The position numbers were made by a program, and so were the translations under genes. From positions 730,001 to 794,000 of the forward strand of contig JASJOG010000032.1 of NCBI GenBank assembly GCA_030142905.1: 64,000 nucleotides of DNA, written 5' to 3'. Under the pieces are notes generated by a model. That model saw only the letters and a program-made list of their open reading frames with translations. It searched no databases and had not been told where the DNA came from. The DNA is from Heliopora coerulea. Its lineage: Eukaryota > Cnidaria > Anthozoa > Scleralcyonacea > Helioporidae. Within the stretch, counting starts at the first letter, position 1. Each line of letters begins with the position of its first letter. This document shows positions 43,046-52,847 of this stretch, piece by piece.

Positions 43046-43725
43046 GAATCAAGTTTGTTATTTGTGTCTGTTTCAACTGAATTTTTGCAATTTACCAACA
43101 AAAAATCAGGGAAAAAATTTCTTATGATTATATTCGTTCTACTTTCAAATGATTCTGTTGTGTCAAAAGCGTTGAAAATATTTATAACTGGGCTGTCATC
43201 GCATAATGTTATGCTTGTCAATCGTTCACCAATTATGGTGTGTAATCCTGTGTCAGGTGAAATTGATAACATGAAAAGTAAACATTGTATTTGAAGGGGC
43301 ACTGTCATGTGAAGGTGAAGGTTGTAGTGAATGTGATCGCATAAATAATTTCTTTCATAATTCAACAATAATAGTAAAGCAATTGGGAGTTTTGTTCGCC
43401 CAATATATGACAATGATTTTGTTTCTGGAATCACTTTTGTTGCTAACACAGGATACCATTTGATTGCTTGTTTGATGCTTTTTCCTGGTTGAAACGTTAT
43501 GAATTGTCCTGCCAATCCTGAAAGGTATCGCGTTCCTGCTCCAGTGAAGAGATAAATGAAAATATCCATATCGTTTGGATTCTCATATTCGATGGTGGTT
43601 CTTGATCTTTTTAGCCATGATTCTTGAACAAACTTGCAAAATTCTTCAAATTGATCTTTTTTGATTCGGTTTGAAAGTGATTTGGAATCCAGCAATCGGT
43701 GTAATTTGCAGCAAATTTTCGGCAT
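42562..43725 (-). CDS. 387-aa protein with N-terminal globular domain and Gln/Ser-rich tail
   Basis: Complete from ATG (43723-43725). The N-terminal ~220 residues look globular: CCKLHRLLDSKSLSNRIKKD, TGAGTRYLSGLAGQFITFQP, TKLPIALLLLLNYERNYLCD. The last ~150 residues are low-complexity, Gln/Ser/Thr/Pro/Asn-rich. From 43045 down to 42562 another minus-strand frame is also open. No family recognised. It lies head-to-head with the signal-peptide gene at 43973. Confidence 0.6.
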   Translation of the reverse strand: MPKICCKLHRLLDSKSLSNRIKKDQFEEFCKFVQESWLKRSRTTIEYENPNDMDIFIYLFTGAGTRYLSGLAGQFITFQPGKSIKQAIKWYPVLATKVIPETKSLSYIGRTKLPIALLLLLNYERNYLCDHIHYNLHLHMTVPLQIQCLLFMLSISPDTGLHTIIGERLTSITLCDDSPVINIFNAFDTTESFESRTNIIIRNFFPDFLLVNCKNSVETDTNNKLDSWNSTMASILMNHNWTGSSDTSSIPQNQVKETQISKDSSLFCGKRLATATMIPGPKRFQPERQQIILSTPTTSQIHNLQFQSTIVQPPQTIQQLMGTQIPTTSLDFQSLNSINPFLFNQAMQHHNPQVLVSSHNQQPQSIEKNEQSTASHSVAKMKPWENN

Positions 43726-43972
43726 TTTTGAATTTATGTTGTTGATATTTTTGATGAGGTGTTTATTTTATAATATAAAAGAATTACGTGTTATGATTCA
43801 TTCGAATACACTTGAGATTTGCATGCCCTTAAGATAATTATACGATTGAATAATTAAAATTTGATAACGTTATGAGAGTATTTAAACACTCTTTGTTTTG
43901 TCAAATTTTCAAGCATTGTGTGTTTTGAAATTACTGATTTTGTTTTGATATTTTGCAGTTTGAATCAAAGTC

Positions 43973-44554
43973 ATGATTTTTAAAGTGTTTATCAGTATTT
44001 TGGTCTTTTGCTGTTGGTTGATTGCTGTTATTGCGGAGAAAAATGCCGATGAATCACTTCCATGTGGTGGATGGGGAAGGAGAGTTGATAATTTTACTCA
44101 ATATCGCCAAATAAGACGCACATGTTATCTTGCCATGTGAAAAGGAGAGTTATGCTGTATTGACAAGCCAGTTTGTCCCAAAGGTCTTCACCCAGAGATC
44201 CTGATCAAACCGTATCATCTTTATCCACTCAAGAAATTGTCGTTAGGTTGTGTGAAACCAAAAGATGAAAAAAAAAGTTTCGAAAGGAAAAAATCGAAGT
44301 CACTGTGTATCACGAGACAGCGAAGAAAAAAAATAGAAAATAAAATGTTATGCGAAGACTCAACCATGGATGACATTTGTTGTTATGCTGATTTCTTTAA
44401 TTGGTTTACAATTACTTGTTTGTGTATTTATAATATTAAGAAGGAAAATTATTCTTCGTCGGGGATCGTTCATAATTTAGTTCTTTACTTTGGTTTAATA
44501 ATAATGTATGAACAGTTGGTTATTCTTTTTGAAAACGTTTTATATTTTTTGTGA
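43973..44554 (+). pseudogene. signal-peptide, Cys-rich membrane protein, broken
   Basis: ATG at 43973. Residues 1-21 form a signal peptide (FKVFISILVFCCWLIAVIA), followed by a Cys-containing ectodomain (CGGWGRRVDNFTQYRQI, CYLAM). A TGA at 44138 is followed in the same frame by GELCCIDKPVCPKGLHPE, so the stop looks secondary. Beyond about 44300 poly-A runs shift the frame. A 20-residue hydrophobic stretch with a following basic RRK (about 44365-44440, another frame) is a probable membrane anchor. One N-glycosylation site (NFT) is seen. It resembles a secreted or virion-surface type I membrane protein; family not recognised. Confidence 0.5.
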
Positions 44555-44700
44555 AGCTTTGACACAATTAACTTGTATTTGTTATTTTGAATTATAAAAG
44601 TGATTGTTTGTGTGGAATTATTTGTTTGAAATTTTTGAAAATAAGATTTGCAGGTGATGTTTTGAAAAAAGAAGATCAAGATGGATTTAACTGTTATATT

Positions 44701-45120
44701 CATCGCCAAACACCTCACTCGTTCATAATTTTTTGAAGGTGGGGTGATTGGCAATGAAAATACCTGTTCATGGTCATTGGCGATGCTGAAAGAAAAGAGA
44801 AATATAAATGATTTTTTTCATTGCCAAGCTCCTCGTCTTCGGATATTTATATTCGATGACTAGGTGTTTGGTGTTGTGAAAATACTTGTTCATGGTCATT
44901 GGTGATGTTGAAAGAAAAGAGAAATATAAATGATTTTTTTTATTGCCAAGCTCTCCACGTTCATGATTATTTGAAGGTAGGGTGCTTGGTAGTGAAAATA
45001 TCGGTTGATCACTGACGATGCTTTAAAGAAAGAAGAAGAAAAATCTATATAAAAGTTTTTTTCATTGCCAATCTCCTCCTCGTCGATTTTTATATTCGAG
45101 GACGAGGTGTTTGGCAGTGT
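44701..45120. repeat. four tandem hairpins, ~120-base period
   Basis: Hairpins at 44701-44756, 44819-44878, 44941-44994 and 45063-45120. Each has about 20-base arms beginning CATTGCCAA (or CATCGCCAA, TATTGCCAA) and ending in TTGGCAATG-like sequence, with AT-rich loops of about 8-20 bases. The spacers are also repeated (TGTTCATGGTCATTGGCGATG...AAGAAAAGAGAAATATAAAT in the first two). Inner stem bases differ between copies but stay paired. No open frame crosses the array. It may be a structured RNA, a replication or packaging signal, or a regulatory array. Confidence 0.8.
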
Positions 45121-45276
45121 GAAAATTCTTAATAATACATAAAAAGAAAAGTTTGAATATTGATTTGGATCAATTCTTTGAATGTCTGAACTTCATTGAC
45201 ATGTCATTCTTGACATTGCAATGTTGTTCTGGTGATATTGAATCTATACACGATACAATGAAAAATGTATAAAATT

Positions 45277-45789
45277 TTAATTCCAATACTGTGGTCCATA
45301 ATAATAATATATTTCTTGATTTGGTTTGATGTCTTTGATTGCATAAGCTTTTGGAAGATATTTTCTTTTTCCAACGTTTCTTATGTCCATATTTGTTTTT
45401 TTTTTTTACATTATGTCGTTGGCATATCGGGGTGCCGAATCAGTGCTGTAATTTGCATTGATACAACGTGCCTTTTTCCTACCACTTTCGCATATCGCAT
45501 ATGGTGCCAAATTTGTTTTCGGATAATATTTGTCCAATTTTTGGTTTTCAATCTTTCTTCCCGTATACAATCCTAAAGATGAATTTTTCTTGATGGTTTT
45601 GTTGCCTGCGAACAATCCATAACCTGCATTTGGTATTAATGATTTTTTCACTCTTAAATTTCGATTTTTCAAAAGATGAATCCAACAGCGATTGGTTTTT
45701 CGTGTCAATTTTTTGCATCTTTTTTGTTTCAACGTTGTTGCTTTGCATTGAGTCGTTCTGACAATTGGAATTTGAGTCTTGCGTTTCAT
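45277..45789 (-). pseudogene. SET-domain protein, split by a frameshift in a poly-A run
   Basis: ATG at 45789. A basic N-terminus with CKATTLKQKRCKKLTRKTNR ends in CW.H, a small Cys/His motif. Then comes the SET fold: IPNAGYGLFAG (GxG strand), LGLYTGRKI, and SAPRYAND, which corresponds to the RxxNH core. The frame stops at 45404 just after a run of 12 A. The expected SET end (AYAIKDIKPNQEI then YYGPQYWN) is readable in the next frame to a TAA at 45277. SET enzymes methylate lysines using S-adenosylmethionine. Probably one ~170-aa gene with a homopolymer indel. It follows the 106-aa gene and shares its strand. Confidence 0.75.
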
Positions 45790-45802
45790 GTCTGTAAAAA
45801 AT

Positions 45803-46123
45803 TCAGATATAAACTTTAACACCTTGGTAAATAGTCTGGTTGTTTGTGATGTAATCTGTTATTGCTTTTAATCTTGCCATGACAGTTCCGCTGACGTTAA
45901 TGTATTGTGATGTGAATATATCAATTCTTTCCTTAATGGTATTTAAATCATATTGTGCAACATTGACGGGATCTCCATCAGTGTTGATAAAATATATCAT
46001 TGCTTCTGGAAATATTCTATTAACAAATGACACGTTGGGATCGTCATCTGAGAACGTTGCTCCGACTGTGGATTTTCCGTTCTTTGTTTTGACAAATATT
46101 TCTATGACTGCGTTGTCTGACAT
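45803..46123 (-). CDS. unknown protein, 106 aa
   Basis: Complete ATG to stop. Begins MSDNAVIEIFVKTKNGKSTV; beta-rich start, then a helical C-terminus (KAITDYITNNQTIYQGVKVY). It sits between the polymerase-side plus-strand genes (58 bases away, divergent) and the SET gene, 13 bases downstream. Family not recognised. Confidence 0.55.
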   Translation of the reverse strand: MSDNAVIEIFVKTKNGKSTVGATFSDDDPNVSFVNRIFPEAMIYFINTDGDPVNVAQYDLNTIKERIDIFTSQYINVSGTVMARLKAITDYITNNQTIYQGVKVYI

Positions 46124-46181
46124 GGTAATCTGTCAACAAAATAGATGCAATTGCTTTTGTAAAATTGTTGTTAGGTGAGAA
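46124..46181. promoter_or_regulatory. compact divergent promoter region
   Basis: 58 bases separate the ATGs of the minus-strand gene at 46123 and the plus-strand gene at 46182, so both start signals must lie here or inside the genes. No TATA box is evident. Confidence 0.4.
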
Positions 46182-46469
46182 ATGAAAAAAATTCATGTTT
46201 ATATGTTATGTGCCAATGCATTTGAAATTGATGTTTTTGTTTGTAGTTTTGATTCAAATTTGGAAGATTTTTGTGACGGTGCGGAAAACAAGGAAGAAGA
46301 AGAAGAAGAAAAGGAGACCATAGTCAAAACATTATTTTGTGGTTTAAACTTTAGAATTCCAAATTGGTTGAATCGTTTTCGACCTGGTCATCGTAAACAC
46401 GAGTCTTCCACGTCGAATGTATTTCACAGAAGAAGAAATCGAAAGAATCGTAAGTCATATTCCCAATGA
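46182..46469 (+). CDS. small protein before the polymerase, 95 aa
   Basis: Complete ATG to TGA. An acidic Glu-run (KEEEEEEKE) is followed by a basic C-terminus (HRRRNRKNRKS). It overlaps the polymerase start by 53 bases in another frame. It could be a separate regulator or the displaced start of the polymerase gene; not recognised. Confidence 0.45.
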   Translation: MKKIHVYMLCANAFEIDVFVCSFDSNLEDFCDGAENKEEEEEEKETIVKTLFCGLNFRIPNWLNRFRPGHRKHESSTSNVFHRRRNRKNRKSYSQ

Positions 46470-47430
46470 AAATCAAAGAAATCGAAATTTTGTTGACGAT
46501 GCAAACGTGAGACACAGAGGAACAGAAATATATTCTCGTCTTGGTATTGTGAGTGAAATATTCGATTTCAATTTCGACATAGAAGAAATGATGACGCGAT
46601 ATGCTGCCGAACTTTCCCCTGATGTTGTTTTTCGTTTGACATTGAGAAGAATAATGAATCATCTGTTGACGGTTTCTTTTGGCACTTTGACCACGGAGAA
46701 TCAATTATTTCGAATATTCTTTGATAGATTTCCAGAATTGGAATATACGACTCCCACTATCACTCGGCATGATTTGACGGTTGATAGAATGTATGATAAA
46801 ATGAATGAACATTTGCAAAGTAACGATCAGATTGTTAACGAAGGTGTGTGGAATGGGTATATGGTTGTTTCGAGGTTGGTTGTCGATAGAAGGAGAAATC
46901 GACTTGCGAATCGACGTGTTCGAGATGAAATCATGGAAAACGTCAATCATGATGACGTTGTTTTGGAAGGTCGTGGAAAAGTCGAGAAATATCGTGAAAA
47001 GTTGGGATTGATTGAAATTGATGTTGAAAGTCTTTGTTTGAGTCATTCTGTTTTGTTAAGTATGTCATTGAATGAGAAAAACGAACTGTACAGGGCTTTC
47101 ATGGCCGGTTTTGATAGATATTTGAAGGTTGTCGTGGAAGATCAGCTGGTTGAAATTGAAAATTCATGCAAAATTTTGTCACAAAATGACACCGTTAAAA
47201 AATATAGCATGAAAAAATTGAATAATTATTTGGAAAAAAGGAACTTCGGTCTTTTGGTTTATTCTCAAAAAAAGGAAAAAATTGAGAAAGTTTATTTTGA
47301 ATCTAAATCGAACGTTATGTTGTTACACACGAATAATCATTTCGATGTGATTCAAAATTTGGGTTTGTTTTTATATGGTAGAAAAACATGTTTTTGTCAT
47401 AGATGTTTTCAAAAAGTCAGATGCCAATAA
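46417..47430 (+). pseudogene. Polinton DNA polymerase B, N-terminal part
   Basis: 337 codons from ATG, Arg-rich in the middle (VVDRRRNRLANRRVRDE), ending with HFDVIQNLGLFLYGRKTCFC and HRCFQKV, a block typical of the start of the zinc-binding region before the exonuclease in Polinton polymerases. The gene then continues in another frame from about 47375, giving an overlap of about 55 bases. This marks a frameshift. Confidence 0.7.
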
Positions 47431-48130
47431 CCACATCTGTTACGATCAAATGAATTGTTTCAAATGTAGACAATCACATCCGGTTAACGTTTCCTTTGAA
47501 TCTCATGCATTGTGTTGTCTGTGTAATTGTGTTTTTGACAATCAATTTTGCTTGCTTTCACATTATAAAAAATTATTGACAGTGGGAATTAGAAATTTTG
47601 ATGGGAAAAAGAATATTTCACCATGCGAATTATTTTTCTTTTGTCTAAAATGTTGTTTGGTGGTTAGGAAATTTCATTATATTGACATGAAGGGAACGAA
47701 AAAAAAACATGATTGCCTTACTTCTTATTGCAAAATATGTGAAGCAAAAAAACCTGCTGTTCATAATTGTTTTCTTCCCATTGTGAAAAAAAGAAAATTA
47801 TTTTATACGAAAAATCCTGATGAGAAATGTGAAATATACGTATTTGATTTTGAAACAGATGCAAATCCACAAAATTTGGGTGTCTTTGCTGCTTATTTTG
47901 CTTCGGTTTATAAATTTTGTAATGTTTGCATGGATGATATGAATAGAAAACTTGAATATCAATGTTGTGAACTTGACAATTGGGTGAATTTTGAAGGAAA
48001 ATCTACGGAACTATTATTTGGTGAATATTTTTTGAAAGTTGCTGAGAAAGATATTAAAAGTAGATGGTTTGCCCATGACGGGTCAAAGTTTGATGCGCTG
48101 TTTTTGTTACATTATTTGGTTTGTGAATGA
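47375..48130 (+). pseudogene. Polinton DNA polymerase B, zinc cluster and exonuclease part
   Basis: Cys-rich stretch (CYDQMNCFKCRQSHPV ... CCLCNCVF), then the 3'-5' exonuclease motifs: Exo I as VFDFETD and Exo II as AHDGSKFDALFLLHYL. A TGA at 48128 ends the open frame, but the next piece continues in the same frame, so the stop is secondary. Confidence 0.8.
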
Positions 48131-48133
48131 AAT

Positions 48134-49390
48134 TTGATTCCAAAAGTGATTATGAAGGGATACAGAATTTTAAAATTGGTTTACAAAAATGCAGAAGTGT
48201 TAGATAGCATGTTGTTTTGTCCGACATCATTGAAAAATTTGGTCAACATGTTTGATTTTGGATGCCATGTCAAAAAAGGTTATTATCCTTATGATTTCAC
48301 AGATTTAAATTATAAAGGTGTTATTCCCGAAAAGATTTATTTTACCAAAAATATGGATGAAAAGGAATTGAAAAATTTTGAAAAATGGTATGAATCAAAG
48401 AAAAACGAAACGTATATTTTGCGAAACGAAGTGAGAGATTATTGCATGAATGATGTATTCATTTTGAAAAAAAGTCTATTAAAATTTCACGATATAATTT
48501 TTCAACATGCAAAAGTTGAAGTGTTGTTTGATTCTGAAATTATGACAATTTCATCTCTTGCATTGAACGTTTTCAATCAATCTTTCCCTCTTCCCAATCT
48601 TTTGGGAGTGGAACCGGTTTTGGGTTACAACGGATTCTCAAAATTGAAAAATCAAAGTAAAGTTGCAATCAGATGGTTAAATAAAATCAATGAAGAGCTT
48701 GATATAGGAGAAAATTTTAGATGGATATATCATAAATTGGGAGAAAAAAAAATTGATAATTTTTATGTTGATGGATACGATGAATCCACCCGAACAATTT
48801 ACGAATTTCTTGGCTGCTTTTTCCATGGTTGTTCAAGTTGCTATAATTTGAATGATTTCAACAAAAAGTGTGAGAAAACTTTTGGAAAATTGAATATGGA
48901 AACGTCGTCAAGATTAAATTATTTGAGAAGAAGATGTGAAAAAATGGTGACTATGAAAGAATGTGAATTTTTGAAATTGGAAAAAGATGAAGGTTTGAAA
49001 AAGCATTATGAAAAAATTACAATAAAAATAAGAGATTCATTGTATGGAGGAAGAACATCTTCTGCAGTTCTTTATAAAGATTGTTATGCAAAAGGTAGAA
49101 TTCACTATGTTGATTTTGTTTCCTTGTACCCATCAATTCAATATTTCAACGAATTTCCTGTTGGTGATGCAATTGTTGATGTTGTGGAAGAAAGAAATAG
49201 GGAATTTTTGGAAAAGGAAATGAAAAAAAATAAATGCGACAGAATTTGTGGTTTCATCAAATGTAAAATAATTCCTCCTAGTTCTTTATATTTTCCTATT
49301 TTGCCTGTGAGAATTGATAACAAATTGTGTTTTCCTTTATGTTATGAATGTGCATGTTTAAAAGAAAACGAATCTGTATGTAATCATTGA
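48134..49390 (+). pseudogene. Polinton DNA polymerase B, exonuclease III to palm
   Basis: In frame with the piece before it. Exo III is DYCMNDVFILKK. The conserved YEFLGCFFHGC block (a family-specific insertion, endonuclease-like) is present, then palm motif A as VDFVSLYPSIQYFNEFPVG. It replicates the element DNA, probably by protein priming as in the family. The frame ends at a TGA at 49388; the polymerase continues in other frames through a poly-A region at 49490. Confidence 0.85.
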
Positions 49391-50351
49391 ATGGAAGAGA
49401 TTGCTTTTTGGCACATGGTGTTTGCATGAAATTTATGAAGCTTTAAATTGCGGTTATAAAATTCATAAAATATACGAATTCATTTATTATAAAAAAAAAA
49501 AATGAAAATTTTTGAAAATTACGTTGCAAAATTTTATACCTTGAAGAGTCAATATTCAGGAAGAACAAACGAACAATGAGGAAAATGCAAAGAAAGAATT
49601 GTCAGAAAAACAATTAAGAGATTTTGGAATTTACGTTAAACCATCTGACATTCCCACTGAAAAAAATGAAGCAATGAGATATGTTATGAAATTAATTCTG
49701 AATTCTTTATGGGGGAAATTGTGTCAAAATCCAAACAAGGCATCAGTTAATTTTGTTAATGATTATGAGGAATTAATGCACTATATTGAAAATGAACAAT
49801 ACGATTCGGTTTACTTTGATGTATTGAATTGCAATACGGCACGCGTGGTATGTAATTATAAGGAAGAACACAATTACAAAGTCAACAAGGTGTGTGTTTC
49901 TATTGGTAGTTATATAACGTGTTATTCACGATTAAAATTGTTGGAATATATAAATAAGTTACCAGAAAAAAGTGTGCTATATTATGATACCGATTCCATA
50001 TTTTATTATTAAGAACATTGCGAGCATATTTTGGACATTGAAAATGATTTGGGTTGTTTGGATTCGCAATTAAATCAAAATCAATATATTAACTTATTTG
50101 TTTCCACGGGACCGAAAAGTTATTCTTATGTGACAAATGATTTGATCGAAATAACACATGTGAAAGGTTTCAAACTTTCCAAAATTTTGAAAGAACAAAA
50201 AAAAATAAATTTTGACTCATTATGTGATGTATTGGATTGTAAGGAAAGGGTGATAAATTTTGAGGAAAACGATGTATTTCACATGGATAGTAAATTGCAT
50301 ATCCAAAAAAGAAACACGTCAAAAAAATTATTTTTCACTTTTGACAAATGA
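49391..50351 (+). pseudogene. Polinton DNA polymerase B, palm to thumb
   Basis: After a broken stretch (49391-49598, with pieces AHGVCMKFMK and AVIKFIKYTNSFII in shifted frames) the frame reopens at 49599: ELSEKQLRDF, then motif B as MKLILNSLWGKLCQNPNK and motif C as VLYYDTDSIFYY. A TAA at 50010 is followed in the same frame by CEHILDIENDLGCLDSQLNQ and KSYSYV (KxY motif). A TGA at 50349 precedes a readable tail. At least two frameshifts and two stops mean this polymerase cannot be made intact from this sequence. Confidence 0.85.
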
Positions 50352-50455
50352 AAAATCAATGAAGATTTCACCACTGTTCCTTGGGGTTATAAAACAAATT
50401 TATTTAATTTTTCTCTTTATAGAAACAAAAAGGTATAAATGATCCCACAATAAGC

Positions 50456-51175
50456 ATGAATTTTCCTTTTTTTATGCTGATGGTTGGTCCCAGTCAAACA
50501 GGCAAAACAACTTGGATATTCAATTTTATAAAGCATTTTTCTCATATCAATGAAGGACATACTTTGAAAAACGTTTTATTCTTACATATGGCTGAATTCA
50601 TCAATCCTCCAAATTTTGATGATGATTATTTGAAAAATGTGACTTTTCATCCAGTGAAGACCAATATGTCAAATAGCGAATCAAAAATGGACGATGAAAT
50701 AATAGAAGCCATAGAAAAATTAAAGCGTAAAGTTGAATTGGAAGATGATGATGAATTCGAACATAATTTGGTGATTATGGACGATATGATGCTGGCAGTG
50801 GGCTCTCGGAAGAAAATCATGCAATACGTTGAAGAATTGGTAACACGAAAATGTCATCACGAGAATATTAATTACATTTTTGTTGTGCAAGATTTGATGT
50901 TTTCAAGTTCGAAATTTAGAATGTTATTCAGTAATGCAAATTATATTGTTTTATTTCCAAACAAATCCAACAATAGAAATGCAAAGCATGTACTTAGGTC
51001 TAGAGGATTTGATGCAAAGGAAATTAGGGAACTTTTAAAAGAAGCGTTCGAAAATCAAGACACATCTCATCCATACCTGTTATTAGATAGCACTGTAAAA
51101 GTGATGGAAAATTCAAGAATTAGACAAGGAATTTTTCCAAATGAATGTTTATATGTGTATAATAAAATAACTTAA
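50456..51175 (+). CDS. FtsK/HerA-type DNA packaging ATPase, 239 aa
   Basis: Complete ATG to TAA. Walker A GPSQTGKT (residues 11-18) and a Walker B-like strand LVIMDDM (residues ~105-111). A long helical region with EELVTRKCHHENINYIFVVQ follows, the sensor region of the Polinton/adenovirus IVa2-related and virus A32-like ATPase group. It powers genome packaging into the capsid. Plus strand, directly after the polymerase. It ends at 51175 with a compact AATAAA-like region and a convergent protease gene. Intact. Confidence 0.9.
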   Translation: MNFPFFMLMVGPSQTGKTTWIFNFIKHFSHINEGHTLKNVLFLHMAEFINPPNFDDDYLKNVTFHPVKTNMSNSESKMDDEIIEAIEKLKRKVELEDDDEFEHNLVIMDDMMLAVGSRKKIMQYVEELVTRKCHHENINYIFVVQDLMFSSSKFRMLFSNANYIVLFPNKSNNRNAKHVLRSRGFDAKEIRELLKEAFENQDTSHPYLLLDSTVKVMENSRIRQGIFPNECLYVYNKIT

Positions 51176-51249
51176 TAAAATTTTTTATTTAAATACAAAA
51201 ACATTTACGATTACTGCAAATTTGATTATATTTACATTTGGGTAATCCA
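51176..51249. terminator. shared convergent polyadenylation region
   Basis: 74 bases between the ATPase stop and the protease stop. It contains TTAATAAAATTTTTTATTTAA, which offers AATAAA on the plus strand and AATAAA-like signals on the minus strand. Confidence 0.4.
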
Positions 51250-51951
51250 TTAAGTGTCTATTTTGTAGTCAGTATAATCCACGCATGAAGAATGCAAAAT
51301 TTTTGGAAAAAATATTTCAGTGAAATATTTCACAACATTTACATAGTTGGATTTGATCTGTCCGTAGTCGTTGAATTCCGAATTCGCCCAACTGAGCAGT
51401 TGTTCTTTGTTCATAACGCAAAATCGAATTGCGTACCATCCACAATTTTCGAAAGTCTCATGTTGAATTCTTTTCGAAACTGGAAAGGTTATTTCAAATT
51501 GACATTTACAACGCAATCCGCAAGACGACATGTGAGTTGAATGGTTGAAATTTGCCATCGTAAAATTATTTTGCAAAGTGTCAATTATACGTTCACAACT
51601 TTTACCAACATCCTTGTACCCCCAACTGTCTGCCACATAATAAGTTGCTTTTTTACAAATTTCTCTGTCGTCATTTGATGAAGTGGAACTTACGGGTTCC
51701 AAATTTCTCAATATTGACACCCAATGGCAACCAGGTTTATCGGAAGGATCGATATTTGACACCCAAGAAATGTCTTCACCACATACAAGGTCAAAATTTT
51801 CATTCGGTGTTTCATCGGCAGGACACACACCGCAAATCATTGGATCATTGATATGTCGACAAAAATCCCAATGGTTTTTCATGGTTAAAAAGTAATCAAT
51901 GACTTTTGTGTCCAAAGCTTCATGTCGAAAAACGTCTTCTTTTATCTTCAT
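51250..51951 (-). CDS. adenain-like (C5/Ulp1-fold) cysteine protease, 233 aa
   Basis: Complete ATG to TAA. Histidine in GCHWVSIL (~residue 73), Asp/Asn region YYVADSWG (~107), Gln-containing stretch before, and the nucleophile in ENCGWYAIRFC (~170). This His-(Asp)-Gln-Cys order is that of adenovirus-type protease and the Ulp1 fold. It would cleave capsid precursor proteins. Last gene of a long minus-strand block. Intact. Confidence 0.85.
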   Translation of the reverse strand: MKIKEDVFRHEALDTKVIDYFLTMKNHWDFCRHINDPMICGVCPADETPNENFDLVCGEDISWVSNIDPSDKPGCHWVSILRNLEPVSSTSSNDDREICKKATYYVADSWGYKDVGKSCERIIDTLQNNFTMANFNHSTHMSSCGLRCKCQFEITFPVSKRIQHETFENCGWYAIRFCVMNKEQLLSWANSEFNDYGQIKSNYVNVVKYFTEIFFPKILHSSCVDYTDYKIDT

Positions 51952-52044
51952 TTTGTGAAAATGATGTTTATATCATTGGGTCTTGTATATTTATAATGTT
52001 GTTTCAACAAACTTCAAGTGTATTCTAATTAATTAATTTGCATA

Positions 52045-52254
52045 TCAAGGACTTTGATAAATCTGCCGCTTTACTTTTTCCCAATTGGCTTCCCCACCTC
52101 GTTTTTTAGTTTGTTTTTTTATTCTTTTTTTCATTGGACTTGTTTGCTTTATTAGATGTTCTCTAATATCAGGCAAATTTGTGCCATAAGCCAATTTAAT
52201 TTTTTGATTTGGAATTAAATATTGAGCAAAACCTTGTTCAGTAAGTATTCTCAT
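52045..52254 (-). CDS. small basic protein, 69 aa
   Basis: ATG at 52254, complete. Lys-rich (MKKRIKKQTKKRGGEANWEK). Almost abuts the preceding gene (stop at 52261) and so is probably part of one transcript. Possible DNA-condensing or scaffold peptide; not recognised. Confidence 0.5.
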   Translation of the reverse strand: MRILTEQGFAQYLIPNQKIKLAYGTNLPDIREHLIKQTSPMKKRIKKQTKKRGGEANWEKVKRQIYQSP

Positions 52255-52260
52255 TGTTCT

Positions 52261-52809
52261 TCATTTTTCATTTTCTGACAATTTAAAACTGCTTTTCGAC
52301 TTTATATTCCTACCGAAGTCATTCAAAACAGCATCGTAAGGTATATTGGGTTTTTTTTTGTTGACAATTAGAAATCCGTCCTTGGTGCTTTTAATTCCTT
52401 TGGTTTCCAATCTTCTTTGAAAATTTTGAACGCTTCGCACATGATGTTTTGCAGTGATACAAGACATATGAGGTGTTATACTTTGTTCGTCGTTATCGTT
52501 GTCATTTTGTTCCTCATTTTGATTTTCGGCTGGATTTTCCGTTGTCATATTTGGAATTTCTGATCTTTTTCTTCGATTGTCTTTATGTTGTATACGAGAA
52601 TATAAATTCTGTCTTAAACTATCTTTCAATGAACTTTTTGCTGATTGTTTTAGAAATTTATCGTAATCATGTATTAACGCATCCATACCTGAATCATCAA
52701 CAATATTTGCGACTGTTTGTCTTTTCATATTTGTATTTAATTGTTCTAACAAGGATTTTAAAACAGCAGGATCTATCACTTGTAATTTTTGAATACTATT
52801 TCCACTCAT
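52261..52809 (-). CDS. unknown protein, 182 aa
   Basis: Complete. The N-terminus reads MSGNSIQKLQVIDPAVLKSL with a Leu-rich helix. The middle is acidic and low-complexity (NEEQNDNDNDEQ) and the end basic (KKPNIP...SKSSFKLSENEK). Likely virion or scaffold-type; no family recognised. Confidence 0.55.
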   Translation of the reverse strand: MSGNSIQKLQVIDPAVLKSLLEQLNTNMKRQTVANIVDDSGMDALIHDYDKFLKQSAKSSLKDSLRQNLYSRIQHKDNRRKRSEIPNMTTENPAENQNEEQNDNDNDEQSITPHMSCITAKHHVRSVQNFQRRLETKGIKSTKDGFLIVNKKKPNIPYDAVLNDFGRNIKSKSSFKLSENEK

Positions 52810-52847
52810 ATTTTAATTGTTTACAAGGAAACTAAAAAAACACAAAA

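Noticed and set aside
44701..45120. CRISPR array
   Set aside because: The repeats are long, imperfect hairpins with repeated spacers in a eukaryotic setting; there are no unique spacers or cas genes.
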